The notes under the pieces are model-generated. The model had not been told where the DNA came from, did not search any database, and worked only from the letters and a program-made list of their open reading frames with translations. Positions 39,432 to 49,855 of a stretch of DNA of 64,000 nucleotides are shown here, piece by piece; the stretch's first letter is position 1; each line of letters opens with the position of its first letter. The DNA is taken from the NCBI RefSeq assembly GCF_000236905.1, contig NC_016522.1, positions 558,001-622,000 on the forward strand, read 5' to 3'. Both the position numbers and the translations under genes were made by a program. Source of the DNA: Tetrapisispora phaffii CBS 4417. Taxonomy: Eukaryota > Ascomycota > Saccharomycetes > Saccharomycetales > Saccharomycetaceae.

Positions 39432-40517
39432 ATGGGTGTCCAAGAAGTTTTAAAGAGAAAGAGCGGTGTCATTGTCGGTGACGATGTCAGAGCCTTATTC
39501 GACCACGCTAAGGCCAACAACTACGCTATCCCAGCTATTAATGTCACTTCCACCTCTACTGCTGTCGCTGCTTTAGAAGCTGCTAGAGATGCTAAGTCTC
39601 CAATCGTTTTACAAACCTCTAACGGTGGTGCTGCTTACTTCGCTGGTAAGGGTGTCTCTAACGAAGGTCAAAACGCTTCCATCCAAGGTTCCATCGCTGC
39701 TGCTCACTACATCAGATCCATTGCCCCAGCTTACGGTATCCCAGTCGTCTTACACTCTGACCATTGTGCTAAGAAATTATTACCATGGTTCGATGGTATG
39801 TTAGAAGCTGATGAAGCTTACTTCAAGGTCCACGGTGAACCATTATTCTCTTCCCATATGTTAGATTTATCTGAAGAATCCGACGATGAAAACATCAGTA
39901 CTTGTGTCAAGTACTTCAAGAGAATGTCTGCCATGAACCAATGGTTAGAAATGGAAATAGGTATCACTGGTGGTGAAGAAGATGGTGTTAACAACGAACA
40001 CGTCTCCAAGGAAGACTTATACACTTCCCCAGAAACTGTCTTCGCTGTCCACGAAGCTTTAGCCCCAATCTCCGCTAATTTCTCCATTGCTGCTGCTTTC
40101 GGTAACGTTCACGGTGTTTACAAGCCAGGTAACGTCGTCTTATCCCCAGAAATCTTAGGTGACCACCAAAAGTATGCTGCTGAAAAGATTGGTGCCGCCG
40201 CTGACTCTAAGCCATTATACTTAGTATTCCACGGTGGTTCTGGTTCTACTCAAGAAGAATTTAACACTGGTATCAGCAACGGTGTTGTTAAGGTTAATTT
40301 AGACACTGACTGTCAATACGCTTACTTAACTGGTATCAGAGACTACGTCTTAACCAAGAAGGACTACATTATGACTATGGTCGGTAACCCAGACGGTGCT
40401 GACAAGCCAAACAAGAAGTACTTCGACCCAAGAGTCTGGGTTAGAGCCGGTGAAGTCACTATGACTAAGAGAATCGACGAAGCTTTAACCATCTTCCACA
40501 CTAAGAATGTCTTATAA
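39432..40517 (+). CDS. FBA1: fructose-1,6-bisphosphate aldolase, class II
   Basis: A 361-aa zinc-dependent aldolase that splits fructose 1,6-bisphosphate in glycolysis. Zinc and active-site blocks are all present: VVLHSDHCAKKLLPW (about residues 106-120), EMEIGITGGEEDG, FGNVHGVYKPG, HGGSGST and NLDTDCQYAY. Length matches S. cerevisiae Fba1 (359 aa). Codon choice is extremely biased to the preferred set (GGT, TTA, AAG, GAA). FBA1 and MPE1 are neighbours in S. cerevisiae (YKL059C-YKL060C); here HRT2 is inserted between them. Confidence 0.99.
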   Translation: MGVQEVLKRKSGVIVGDDVRALFDHAKANNYAIPAINVTSTSTAVAALEAARDAKSPIVLQTSNGGAAYFAGKGVSNEGQNASIQGSIAAAHYIRSIAPAYGIPVVLHSDHCAKKLLPWFDGMLEADEAYFKVHGEPLFSSHMLDLSEESDDENISTCVKYFKRMSAMNQWLEMEIGITGGEEDGVNNEHVSKEDLYTSPETVFAVHEALAPISANFSIAAAFGNVHGVYKPGNVVLSPEILGDHQKYAAEKIGAAADSKPLYLVFHGGSGSTQEEFNTGISNGVVKVNLDTDCQYAYLTGIRDYVLTKKDYIMTMVGNPDGADKPNKKYFDPRVWVRAGEVTMTKRIDEALTIFHTKNVL

Positions 40518-40893
40518 GTTCCTTCAGTTTAATAAATTGTAGGTCTCTATAACATGATATTTTATAATTAATAGAACCAATAAATATTTTAAATATATCA
40601 CTTTATATATCAGAATATTTTCACATCTAACTGTACCAGTACTCTTTACTTCATAACAGACATTATTTAACTACAGAAGAGGTTTTAAGCATCATACCAT
40701 TCGTTTTTCTATAATAACGGGAACATCAAAAATTTAAAGGAAGTTTGGATTATTTAAAAGGTATTATTGAAAATTATTAAATTTACCAAATAATAATCCA
40801 CATAGAACCCCTAGGATGACTGCTTGCTGAGGGCATAACATTGCCTGTGAAATTTAAAACTAATCGTTGTGTTCGTTTATCTTATTTTAAAGA
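40518..40893. other. intergenic FBA1 3' end and PEX12 promoter
   Basis: 376 bp of AT-rich DNA between two plus-strand genes. Nothing distinctive seen. Confidence 0.5.
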
Positions 40894-42081
40894 ATGAGCT
40901 TCTATTCTAATCTTCCCAGTATTCAGAATAATGATTCATCGAATTCTGTCTACCCAACAATATATGAACCTATTTCATCTTCGGAGATTGATGAACTAGT
41001 ACCTTACTCTGTTAGATATATACTGACTAACTACTGGATCACAAGATATCCTAATTGGTATACGTTACAAGTGAACAATTATTTCGATGAATGGTTTAAT
41101 CTTGGGTTGAAAGGGTTAATTGAATGGCACCATATAGACAAATATAATTCAACCTTTATTGACAAATTCTACGGTTTACAAAGATTTAATGCAGAAAATA
41201 AGGTTTTACTTAAATCTCATGTTAAAGACAATTCTATCGATAAGAAATGGCCTTTAGGATTGCAATTAACGAAGTTACAGAAACGAGCACTATTCATTGA
41301 ACAAATTGTATTTCCATATTTTAGAACTAAATTAGATCATTATCATGATACACTAACCCATTTAGTTATTCAAAATGAGGAAGGCACTGAAATGGTTCCA
41401 GGATTAAGCAAATACATGAAGGTACTATTTCGGAAATTTTATCCTATTATAAAAAGGTGCTTTCAAATATTCAATTTACTTATTAAGTTGAAATTTTTAG
41501 CAGGCAAAACTGGCTCGCTGTCTTTGATTGATTATTTGTTTAATATTGCATATTCAAGGGCATTATTTCCCTTGGAATCTAAAAATAGATCACTTACACA
41601 GAATATCGGCAGGCATAATAGAGAAAGGTTACAGAGACAAAATTATTATAAATTTAGAAGTAATTTTAATGAAAATTTCACTGATACATTATCTGTTCTG
41701 TCATATCTTGGGACCAAAGTATTTCCTACCTTTTTATTTACTTTAAGAATATATCAATGGTGGACTGCCGAAAATATATCTTCGAAAATTGAAAGGAAAC
41801 TTAATAATATTGATAGAGCTATACCAAGACCCCCTTTGACTGAATCCAATTTGCAACAAAATAGAAAATCAGCAGATAAGTGTCCCGTCTGCAAAGATAA
41901 AATTCAAAATCCCTGTGTAATAGAAACAGGTTATGTCATGTGTTATCCTTGTGCTTTAGATTATATTACTCAGCATGAAGGAAGATGTCCAGTCACTAAC
42001 AAAAAACTGCTTGGATGTAAATACAACAGTTTAACCAAAAATTGGAACATAGTAAATGGTATTCGTAGACTCATTATCTAA
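40894..42081 (+). CDS. PEX12: peroxisomal RING-finger peroxin Pex12
   Basis: A 395-aa peroxisomal membrane protein. With Pex2 and Pex10 it forms the ubiquitin ligase that recycles the import receptor Pex5. The N-terminal Pex2/Pex12 domain spans about residues 30-300. The C-terminal RING-like region (about 330-376) reads CPVC...CVIETGYVMCYPCALDYI...CPV, with the incomplete zinc ligand set usual for Pex12. Length equals that of S. cerevisiae Pex12 (399 aa). Confidence 0.95.
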   Translation: MSFYSNLPSIQNNDSSNSVYPTIYEPISSSEIDELVPYSVRYILTNYWITRYPNWYTLQVNNYFDEWFNLGLKGLIEWHHIDKYNSTFIDKFYGLQRFNAENKVLLKSHVKDNSIDKKWPLGLQLTKLQKRALFIEQIVFPYFRTKLDHYHDTLTHLVIQNEEGTEMVPGLSKYMKVLFRKFYPIIKRCFQIFNLLIKLKFLAGKTGSLSLIDYLFNIAYSRALFPLESKNRSLTQNIGRHNRERLQRQNYYKFRSNFNENFTDTLSVLSYLGTKVFPTFLFTLRIYQWWTAENISSKIERKLNNIDRAIPRPPLTESNLQQNRKSADKCPVCKDKIQNPCVIETGYVMCYPCALDYITQHEGRCPVTNKKLLGCKYNSLTKNWNIVNGIRRLII

Positions 42082-42092
42082 ACAATTGACCA

Positions 42093-42938
42093 TTACTTAC
42101 CGTCTAATTTATTCGCAATTTCCAATTGTTTGCATGCAATATTGATGATATCAATCTCACTTTCCTGATTCATTAGTTCATATTCTATGTCCTCGGTAGG
42201 TGGTTTCTTTAGTTGATATAAAAGTAATGCTATTTTATTCAGAATATCTGGATCCCTGCCGCCATTTTTTATATAGCCTGTAATCTTGTCAATATTTTTC
42301 ACAATTTGTAAAATTACTCTCTTTTGATCTGCTATTTCATTCTCATATTTTGAGAGAGAATAGTTTTTATCATTATAATTAAATTCTGTATCTAGCTCCT
42401 TTTTTAATTGCTCAGTTTTGAAACTATACTTTTCTGTCTCTAATTCAAAATACGTTTTTTTAATACTAATTGCGTCTCCAATTTGATTTAGCAGGTAACA
42501 ATCTAGAAGAATCTCTTTATTAAACGATGGGGAATATCTAAACAACCACTTAATATTTCCCAGTTCCTGTATTATTGTAATTATACAATTTTCATAATCA
42601 AAATGTTCATTGTTTATTAATAATATCCCAGATGTTTCCAAAAGGGGATCGATTTTATTCAGTAATTTAATTCTCTTATACATTGCTTGAATATCGGGAT
42701 GAAGATTCGTTGATCTATCAAAATCAGATTCACCAAGATTACCTTTATTACTCAGCAAAGGAACTTCTAATGATCTTGTAATTTTTGCAGCATTAGTGCT
42801 TCTACCATGACCAAGTAACAGAAAACATTGCGGATAATTCAAAAAACTATTATTTATTGCATTAAAGTTTCTTGTCTCATAGAAATAATTTACTTCACGG
42901 ATTGTGTTTTGAGTGATGAATGCAAACTCATTATTCAT
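42093..42938 (-). CDS. CSI1: Csi1-like COP9 signalosome subunit
   Basis: A 281-aa mostly helical protein with no domain that I can recognise by eye. It is called CSI1 from its place between PEX12 and MRPL3, in the same orientation as YMR025W, and from its length (S. cerevisiae 295 aa). Csi1 is a rapidly evolving subunit of the yeast COP9 signalosome, which removes Rub1 from cullins. The ATG at 42938 (MNNEFAF) was chosen; three more codons upstream begin with TTG. The stop lies only 11 bp from the convergent PEX12 stop. Confidence 0.7.
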   Translation of the reverse strand: MNNEFAFITQNTIREVNYFYETRNFNAINNSFLNYPQCFLLLGHGRSTNAAKITRSLEVPLLSNKGNLGESDFDRSTNLHPDIQAMYKRIKLLNKIDPLLETSGILLINNEHFDYENCIITIIQELGNIKWLFRYSPSFNKEILLDCYLLNQIGDAISIKKTYFELETEKYSFKTEQLKKELDTEFNYNDKNYSLSKYENEIADQKRVILQIVKNIDKITGYIKNGGRDPDILNKIALLLYQLKKPPTEDIEYELMNQESEIDIINIACKQLEIANKLDGK

Positions 42939-43307
42939 TACTGACAAGCTTAGTTGATCGACGATGCTAATGCTTCAATATTCTTGGTTACCAGAAATAT
43001 CACACTCTCTCAAATATATCAATTATTTATATCATGAGAAGAATAGTATGCCATTTCCTTAATTTTTATATTTCGTAAAAAATAGGTGATGCCTAAAAGT
43101 GAATAGTGAATACTTATATATATTTGTATATTAATATTATTTCTTTATGTACAAGAGTAATTAAATGATATAATTGATATAAATGACTGAGTTATTGTAA
43201 TCATTAGTGTAGTATGTTCTATTTTGTTTAATCTAATTTTTGACCTGATATGCTCCTATCGCTTCCCCTTTGCTAAAATTAATTTCAATTCAAAATTTTA
43301 AAAGAAA
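42939..43307. other. intergenic CSI1 promoter and MRPL3 3' end
   Basis: About 370 bp of AT-rich DNA; nothing distinctive seen. Confidence 0.5.
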
Positions 43308-44399
43308 TCATACAATAACAGTACCGTGATCGATCACTTCCGATTGCAATTGAGTTGGTTCGTAACAATACCACTTCATTAAAGCATCAGTAGCAGCTCT
43401 AGCTTTAGCTTCCTTTAATGAAGAGCCAAAACCTTCACCTAATTTATTAGTACCAGAAAACACACCGACGATGAAAATAGGTGCCTTTGAAAGTCTACCT
43501 GATTCCGCTAATAGTCTGGATATTGGTCTTTCAAAACCTTCTCTAGCACATAAGGTGGACAATTCTCTAGTTGGTTGTTCGAATTGGAAAATTTTTGTAA
43601 TGTCTAATTTTCTGCTTAAAATATGATCATTAATAAATTTTGAAGTCAATGCATCATTGACAGAATAAGTTGATGCCCAAAGAGAGGCAATAATAGATCT
43701 TACTGCTAAAGCATATGCAGAACTCTCTGAGTAATTGGCCGCAGATATGACTAGGATACCGTCCTCTTTGTTCAACGTATTATTAAAAAATCGCAGTTTA
43801 CCTAATGTAACAGTATAAGGTTCATTTTTTGAGAATCTTTCTAAAACCGATGAATCTTCTATTTCGATACCCCAACCTCTACCGACATTAGCCAAAACTT
43901 CTTGTGAGATGTATGCATCTATAGCTGCATTTAAAACCACAGTAGGCAATCTTGGGTATTTCTTCATCAAATGATGTGTTACATGGTATGTTAATATATT
44001 CTTTCCAAAAATATTTAAACCATGATTATCAAATTGGTTACTTGTAGTGACAGTATTGACATACCCCGATCCTTGAGATAATTGTGATAAATTTGGTAAT
44101 TGTGACGAGCGACAAGTTAGACATCTTGATAATAAAGAATAACTAAATTCTTTTGGTAAATTTAATCTTTTATGTAAACTATTCAACAGACTTGAATTTG
44201 TTGCAAGATCTTCAGGAACGTTGTTAATTACATTTTTCAAACCTTGATAATATTCTTTATAACCATTTAAGTTCGATACTGGTTTAGTCTGTAATCCTCT
44301 CACGATACATTTATTCCAAATATTTAAGCTTGATCCGTGGTTAGCAATCACATTCCTTACCAAACTTGGTCTTGCACCTTGCAGCATCATAGCTTCCAT
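43308..44399 (-). CDS. MRPL3: mitochondrial large-subunit ribosomal protein mL44
   Basis: A 363-aa protein of the mitochondrial large ribosomal subunit. It has an inactive RNase III-like fold followed by a double-stranded RNA-binding domain. The N terminus is basic and Ser-rich ([18 protein letters not shown]) and fits a mitochondrial presequence. The RNase III-like part covers about residues 65-245. The dsRBD (about 285-350) contains [22 protein letters not shown] and [16 protein letters not shown]. Close in size to S. cerevisiae Mrpl3 (390 aa). MSS1, the next gene in S. cerevisiae, is missing. Confidence 0.93.
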   Translation of the reverse strand: MEAMMLQGARPSLVRNVIANHGSSLNIWNKCIVRGLQTKPVSNLNGYKEYYQGLKNVINNVPEDLATNSSLLNSLHKRLNLPKEFSYSLLSRCLTCRSSQLPNLSQLSQGSGYVNTVTTSNQFDNHGLNIFGKNILTYHVTHHLMKKYPRLPTVVLNAAIDAYISQEVLANVGRGWGIEIEDSSVLERFSKNEPYTVTLGKLRFFNNTLNKEDGILVISAANYSESSAYALAVRSIIASLWASTYSVNDALTSKFINDHILSRKLDITKIFQFEQPTRELSTLCAREGFERPISRLLAESGRLSKAPIFIVGVFSGTNKLGEGFGSSLKEAKARAATDALMKWYCYEPTQLQSEVIDHGTVIV

Positions 44400-45109
44400 A
44401 TTATTAATAGCACTTCTATATCTTTTTTTAAGAGAAGTACTACAATGTTACACAAATGAATACCTTTGTTTTTTTTTTCCGTTATATCTTTTGCACTATC
44501 AACAATCCAATATGATATTTATTATATACCACAATTGAACAAATACTATTTTTTCTTGGCTATGAACAATTGTATCTCAGTCAATATTTGAACCACACCG
44601 GTAAAAAACAATCACAAATAAATAATGAGCAATTCAACAAACTGCTAAAATGAAAGTATCTTGGGGGCGTAGACACTGATTGTAATAGTAATTAGCATAA
44701 TTCATCTATTAATCCAAATATATTGAACATACAATAAGTATAAAGTCCACTACTCTTTAAAGGTTTTCCAAACATTTTCAATAAATTTCGAGACGTCACT
44801 GTTAACGAACACTAACAATTACACATCACGCGACAACTTAATCAAATTTATTAATTCAAATTTGTAGTCAGAAACTAAAAAGTGTGTAAACACCAAATCA
44901 AATAATTGTTAGTTAAACAGATACAAAGTCATTGGAAGGTATAAAGATTAGATTGTTTAAATCATTAAATATATTTATACAATGTTTGAATGTCATATAT
45001 GTATGTTTATACATCTGTTTCTTTTGTATCCTATTATTAATTTCACTAAGGAAACTAAGAATTTCAAAACAATAAAAAAGTAAAAACTAATTATAAATTT
45101 TATTGAACA
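44400..45109. other. divergent region MRPL3-PAA1, junction of two ancestral blocks
   Basis: 710 bp of AT-rich DNA. To the left the genes correspond to YMR024-YKL068 neighbourhoods, to the right to YDR071/YER144 neighbourhoods. No tRNA, LTR or repeat was found at the junction. Confidence 0.55.
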
Positions 45110-45694
45110 ATGGCATCTACTTTACCATTGCATATGTACGTTAGACCACTAATTATAGAGGATGTTGATCAAGTTTTAAGTTTAGAGACTCAAGGTTTTC
45201 CTGAAAATGAACGTGCTTCTTTAGAAAAAATTAAATTTCGTTTAAATACTTGTCCTGAACTGTGTTCTGGTTTATTCATTAGAGACTTTGAGGGCAAGGA
45301 ATTGAAGAAAGAAACTTTAATTGGCCATATTCTAGGTACTAAGATACAAACCAATAATAAGGTTGGTCCTCAATTCATTACATTGGAGTCGATGGGTGAA
45401 ACCCATTGTGAATCAAGTGATACTATTGCAATTCATTCAGTCATCATCCATCCAGATTATCAAAAGAAGAATTTAGCGACTTTATTATTAACTGACTACA
45501 TTCAAAAATTAAGTAACCAGGAGATCGGTAGTAGAATCGTAATAATCGCACATGAACACTTAATACCATTTTACGAAAGAGTTGGTTTCGAACAAAAAGG
45601 TGAAAACACTGATGTCTCAAAGGATCCATCATTTGCCTCTACCAAATGGATAAATATGGTTAGAGAATTGGTCAAGGAAGAATACGATAATTAA
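45110..45694 (+). CDS. PAA1: polyamine acetyltransferase Paa1
   Basis: A 194-aa GNAT-fold N-acetyltransferase; S. cerevisiae Paa1 (191 aa) acetylates polyamines and arylalkylamines. Conserved blocks: [23 protein letters not shown] at the N terminus, the acetyl-CoA motif A region [20 protein letters not shown] (about residues 106-125), and FYERVGFE near residue 155. It ends KEEYDN as in S. cerevisiae. It is the YDR071C orthologue and precedes DOA4 (YDR069C). Confidence 0.95.
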   Translation: MASTLPLHMYVRPLIIEDVDQVLSLETQGFPENERASLEKIKFRLNTCPELCSGLFIRDFEGKELKKETLIGHILGTKIQTNNKVGPQFITLESMGETHCESSDTIAIHSVIIHPDYQKKNLATLLLTDYIQKLSNQEIGSRIVIIAHEHLIPFYERVGFEQKGENTDVSKDPSFASTKWINMVRELVKEEYDN

Positions 45695-46689
45695 GAAATT
45701 TGTTTTTTTTAAGAAATAAATTATGTATTTATTCGTGGGCCACCCACCTTTGCACACATACATCTATCTACTCATACATACAGATATACATAAAAACTCA
45801 CCAACTAATATCGACCTAATTTTTTTTGCGATATTGCTGAGGTTTGGGTAATCGATATAATATCTGGTTTCCGAAAGTCAACTTTCCTATTACATTAATC
45901 ATTAAGTATTATATTTATTATTATGTACATAGACTTAAATTAATTTTATAATGAATATATATTTATATTTTAATAATTCAAGAATTCCGAATACAATTGC
46001 ATTCATTCACTATACATGAAATGATCCACTATTTATAATATTAATTAACAACACCTTTGTCAATATATATTGTTAATTAGACGTCCTTTCAGTTTTGTAC
46101 GGCGCTTCATTATAAAATAAAGGATCCAAATTTCAAAAATCTGAAATCTTATTTGTAATGATTTAAGTATTTATAATTATTTATTAGTACAATCTATTGT
46201 ATTATATATTGGAAGAATATAAACACCTATATTCTCACTTTAGGAAGCTTACATATTGGAAATCTATATAGATTTCTATTGAGATTCTTTAGGTGCTACG
46301 AATCTCAAAAAAAAACATAATTCTCATTTATAGAACGTATAGAACTGTTCTATACTATAAAAGGTATTCGACAACTAAGCATTAAAATATACTTAGACTA
46401 CTCCCCTACATTCTGAGATTAATTTAACAGGGCAAGTTGACAAATAACACTGATAATAGAGCTGCTTGTAAATAATAGAAGTTATATATTTTTTTTGGCT
46501 TTGCTTCGATCTGTAGTGATCTCAATTTTGCATAACTATAAAAGACTAAATTTCGAAACAGAAACTGAAAACGTTCCTCATAATAACCTAAGGTTGGAAA
46601 ATTCATATTGAGTTTATTAATATTTATTATATTCACTCTCTCTCCTTTTTATTTAGCATTATTTACTGAAAAGCAGTAGAAAAGTTAAA
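45695..46689. other. 1-kb region upstream of DOA4 with clustered inverted repeats
   Basis: Three inverted repeats within 100 bp: an 18-bp perfect palindrome GAAATCTATATAGATTTC (46259-46276), TTGAGATTC/GAATCTCAA (46279-46287 and 46300-46308), and GTATAGAAC-T-GTTCTATAC (46337-46355). Otherwise AT-rich without genes. Confidence 0.6.
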
Positions 46690-49602
46690 ATGATGAACAC
46701 TAACTCAGAAAAAGTGTTACACTTTGATCCCATTGTTAGATTGTCAGAAATTGCTGATAAGTTTATTTCACAAGATAATAAATATACTAATATGAAATCC
46801 TCCTTACAGGAATGTATTGACACATTAGCAAACTATCAAGATGAATGTAAGAAATTAAAGAAATTAAGTGTTAAAAATCAGCAAGATGATTCTGACAAAA
46901 AAGACATCAACTTATTAGGTGACATTTATTCATTATATGAATCAGCATATATTTACTATAAGATAATACATATAATTGTGTTAAACAGAATACCTAATTT
47001 ACAAGAATTTGCTCACTCCAAAAGTCAAAATGCAACAAAAGAAGAAGAAGAACTATTGAAAATTTATAACATGCTAGTGAAGACCTTATTAAATGATGAC
47101 AAAATACAGCATATCAAGACATATTTAAGAAACAATCAAGTCACAAAGAATCACAAAACAACTGAGGAGTATAAGAAAGATATTAACAAGGAATTAATAA
47201 ATACTGAATTATTTAATTTACCATTATCGGGATCAGGAATCTCTGCTATTCAGTTAAATCATTTAATTCAAATATATAATGACACACTATTAGTCATCGA
47301 TGTACGACCAAGAATGGAATTTGAAGAATCTCATATTAAATGTAAAAATATTATATGCATTGAACCTGTATCATTCAATGAATCTTTTACAGACTTAGAA
47401 TTACAAAAAAAATCAATGATTACTTCACCTAGTGATGAGGTTAAAACTTTTGCTAAAAAAGATACCTTCAATTATATCGTAATATGTACAGACACTGATG
47501 AGAAAAAACAATTTTATCTACACCAACAGTTAGTGTTATTAGATTTATTAATGAACAAATCATTCACTAAACCAATGTTTCAAAAAAATGTAAAAATATT
47601 CATTTTAGAGAAAGGGTTTAAAAATTGGGTCTACAAAAAAGGAGAATGTGAGGCATCCTCACCGATTACTGATGTAGTTAAACCTGATTTTACAACTACT
47701 AGAATTCAAGATAATAATAAATTAATTGAGAAACCAGAGATACAGAAGCAAAGTGGGGATAGTATATATATTGAAGGAAACACTTCAGCTCTTAATCTAC
47801 AAAAATTGCCTGAATTGACCGCTAATGTGGGCTATGCCAAGGATAATTCGATGAGAGTGATGATGAATTCTTCCAGTAATTTCAGCTACTCTAAAGATTA
47901 TCATTTACCGTTACAGCAATCCCCGTTACCGCAAAGGACACCGAGTTTTAAGAGCCTATTCAATAGAAATGGTTCTATTCCAACAGTTTCCCAAAATGGA
48001 AATCCTGCAGCTTCACCATATATGACAAAGTATTCAAATTCAGGTCAATATAATATAAACTCTGAAAGCCCTCACAAGTCCCCGTCCACATCTCAAATTA
48101 CCAATGCGTATTCCTTACCTGTCAATTCAAAACCATCGATAAATTTGAATATATCACGATATCCAGAAACTCCAAACTTATCAACTGTTTCTACTAATAA
48201 TATGAATATTCATAATAATACCATGGGCCCTATTTCTCCTATCAATAGTAGAGTAATAACCCCGTCATCGAGACTCGATGAATCATCGTCTCCTGGTCAT
48301 AGACTTGTTCCCATCAACAGTTCAGAATTGTATAATATAAAAAGCATTGAAAATTACAAACCAAGTAGCGGATCTACAATGAAACCCTTATTATTAAAAT
48401 CGGCTACGTCAAAACCACCAAGTCAATCGTTACCTTCATTGCCTCAGTTACCTTCAGCATCAGACACATTGAAATCATATACTAATTCTGACAAGGATTA
48501 CGATTTTTCTATAGGTTTGGAAAACATGGGTAATTCATGTTATCTAAATTGTATCATTCAATGTTTATTAAGTTCTCATGAATTTACAAGAATATTTTTA
48601 AATAATTCATATGAGAAACATATCAATTTAAAGAGTAAATTAGGCTCGAAGGGGGTATTGGCAAGGAATTTTGCGAGACTAATAAATACAATGTATACTG
48701 AAGGGTCTGAACAGAGTAAGAATGACAGAAATGGTCCAGTAAAACCTGCTCAGTTTAAATTGGCTTGTGGGTCTATAAATTCAATTTTTAGAAGTGATTT
48801 GCAACAAGACAGTCAAGAATTTTGTCAATTCTTACTAGATGGATTGCACGAAGATTTAAACCAATGTGGTGCAAACCCTCCATTGAAGGAACTTTCACCG
48901 AACGCTGAAAAGATGAGAGAAAAATTGTCTCTGAGAATTGCTTCATCTATTGAATGGGAGAGATATCTAACTACCGATTTTAGCGTAATAGTTGATCAAT
49001 TTCAAGGACAATATGCCTCGCAACTAAGATGTAAGGTTTGTGGAGGAACTTCGACTACGTATCAGGCATTTTCGGTATTATCCGTACCAGTTCCACGTGG
49101 TAAATCGTGTAACATAATTGATTGTTTTAACGAATTTACCAAGGTAGAGAATTTAGAAACAGATGAATTATGGGCATGTCCTCATTGTAAAAAGAAGCAA
49201 CCATCCACTAAAAAATTAACGATCACAAGGCTGCCAAGAAATTTAATTATTCATCTCAAGAGGTTCGATAACATGTTAAATAAGAATAATATTTTTGTTA
49301 AATATCCATTTTTATTGGATCTAACGCCCTATTGGGCGAATGATTTTGATGGCAGGCTGCCGCCGGGTGTAACAGAGGAATTGCCAACCAGAGGCCAAAT
49401 ACCACCATTCAATTATAAGTTAAATGCAGTTGCAGCACATTTTGGAAGTTTATATGGTGGGCATTATACATCTTATGTTGATAAAGGTAAGTTTGGATGG
49501 CGTTATTTTGATGATACTAAAATCAGACCTTTGAAGAATTCATATGAATGCATAACTTCTAATGCGTACGTTTTATTCTATCACAGAGTGTATGGAGTTT
49601 AG
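46690..49602 (+). CDS. DOA4: ubiquitin-specific protease Doa4/Ubp5
   Basis: A 970-aa deubiquitinase. Doa4 recovers ubiquitin from cargo at endosomes; Ubp5 is its WGD paralogue. The N-terminal helical region (about 1-160) is followed by a rhodanese-like domain (about 180-320; LLVIDVRPRMEFEESHIKC), a long Ser/Pro/Asn-rich linker, and the C-terminal USP domain from about residue 605. Catalytic Cys617 lies in GNSCYLN and His925 in GGHYTSYV; zinc-ribbon cysteines (CKVC, CPHC) are present. At 970 aa it is nearer to Doa4 (926) than to Ubp5 (805). It lies between PAA1 and DOS2, as in YDR069C. Since WGD paralogues can be mixed, UBP5 is possible. Confidence 0.93.
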   Translation: MMNTNSEKVLHFDPIVRLSEIADKFISQDNKYTNMKSSLQECIDTLANYQDECKKLKKLSVKNQQDDSDKKDINLLGDIYSLYESAYIYYKIIHIIVLNRIPNLQEFAHSKSQNATKEEEELLKIYNMLVKTLLNDDKIQHIKTYLRNNQVTKNHKTTEEYKKDINKELINTELFNLPLSGSGISAIQLNHLIQIYNDTLLVIDVRPRMEFEESHIKCKNIICIEPVSFNESFTDLELQKKSMITSPSDEVKTFAKKDTFNYIVICTDTDEKKQFYLHQQLVLLDLLMNKSFTKPMFQKNVKIFILEKGFKNWVYKKGECEASSPITDVVKPDFTTTRIQDNNKLIEKPEIQKQSGDSIYIEGNTSALNLQKLPELTANVGYAKDNSMRVMMNSSSNFSYSKDYHLPLQQSPLPQRTPSFKSLFNRNGSIPTVSQNGNPAASPYMTKYSNSGQYNINSESPHKSPSTSQITNAYSLPVNSKPSINLNISRYPETPNLSTVSTNNMNIHNNTMGPISPINSRVITPSSRLDESSSPGHRLVPINSSELYNIKSIENYKPSSGSTMKPLLLKSATSKPPSQSLPSLPQLPSASDTLKSYTNSDKDYDFSIGLENMGNSCYLNCIIQCLLSSHEFTRIFLNNSYEKHINLKSKLGSKGVLARNFARLINTMYTEGSEQSKNDRNGPVKPAQFKLACGSINSIFRSDLQQDSQEFCQFLLDGLHEDLNQCGANPPLKELSPNAEKMREKLSLRIASSIEWERYLTTDFSVIVDQFQGQYASQLRCKVCGGTSTTYQAFSVLSVPVPRGKSCNIIDCFNEFTKVENLETDELWACPHCKKKQPSTKKLTITRLPRNLIIHLKRFDNMLNKNNIFVKYPFLLDLTPYWANDFDGRLPPGVTEELPTRGQIPPFNYKLNAVAAHFGSLYGGHYTSYVDKGKFGWRYFDDTKIRPLKNSYECITSNAYVLFYHRVYGV

Positions 49603-49855
49603 AAATATATCTTATATCGCATGGTTATTATTTTTTATTATTATGTTATTATATATATAGAAAACAATTGATATAGTTAAAAATTTCTTTAAATTTTCAA
49701 GCATTAATGAGTTTGCTTATATGTAATATATCGAACTGAAATATTAACAAGTCATAATGCAATAATCTGTTTTGTCTTTTTGTTATGAAGTTATTTTGAT
49801 TAATAGCGAAACATTAGAATCTATTACTTTTCATTTGAAATTAATCATATTATGG

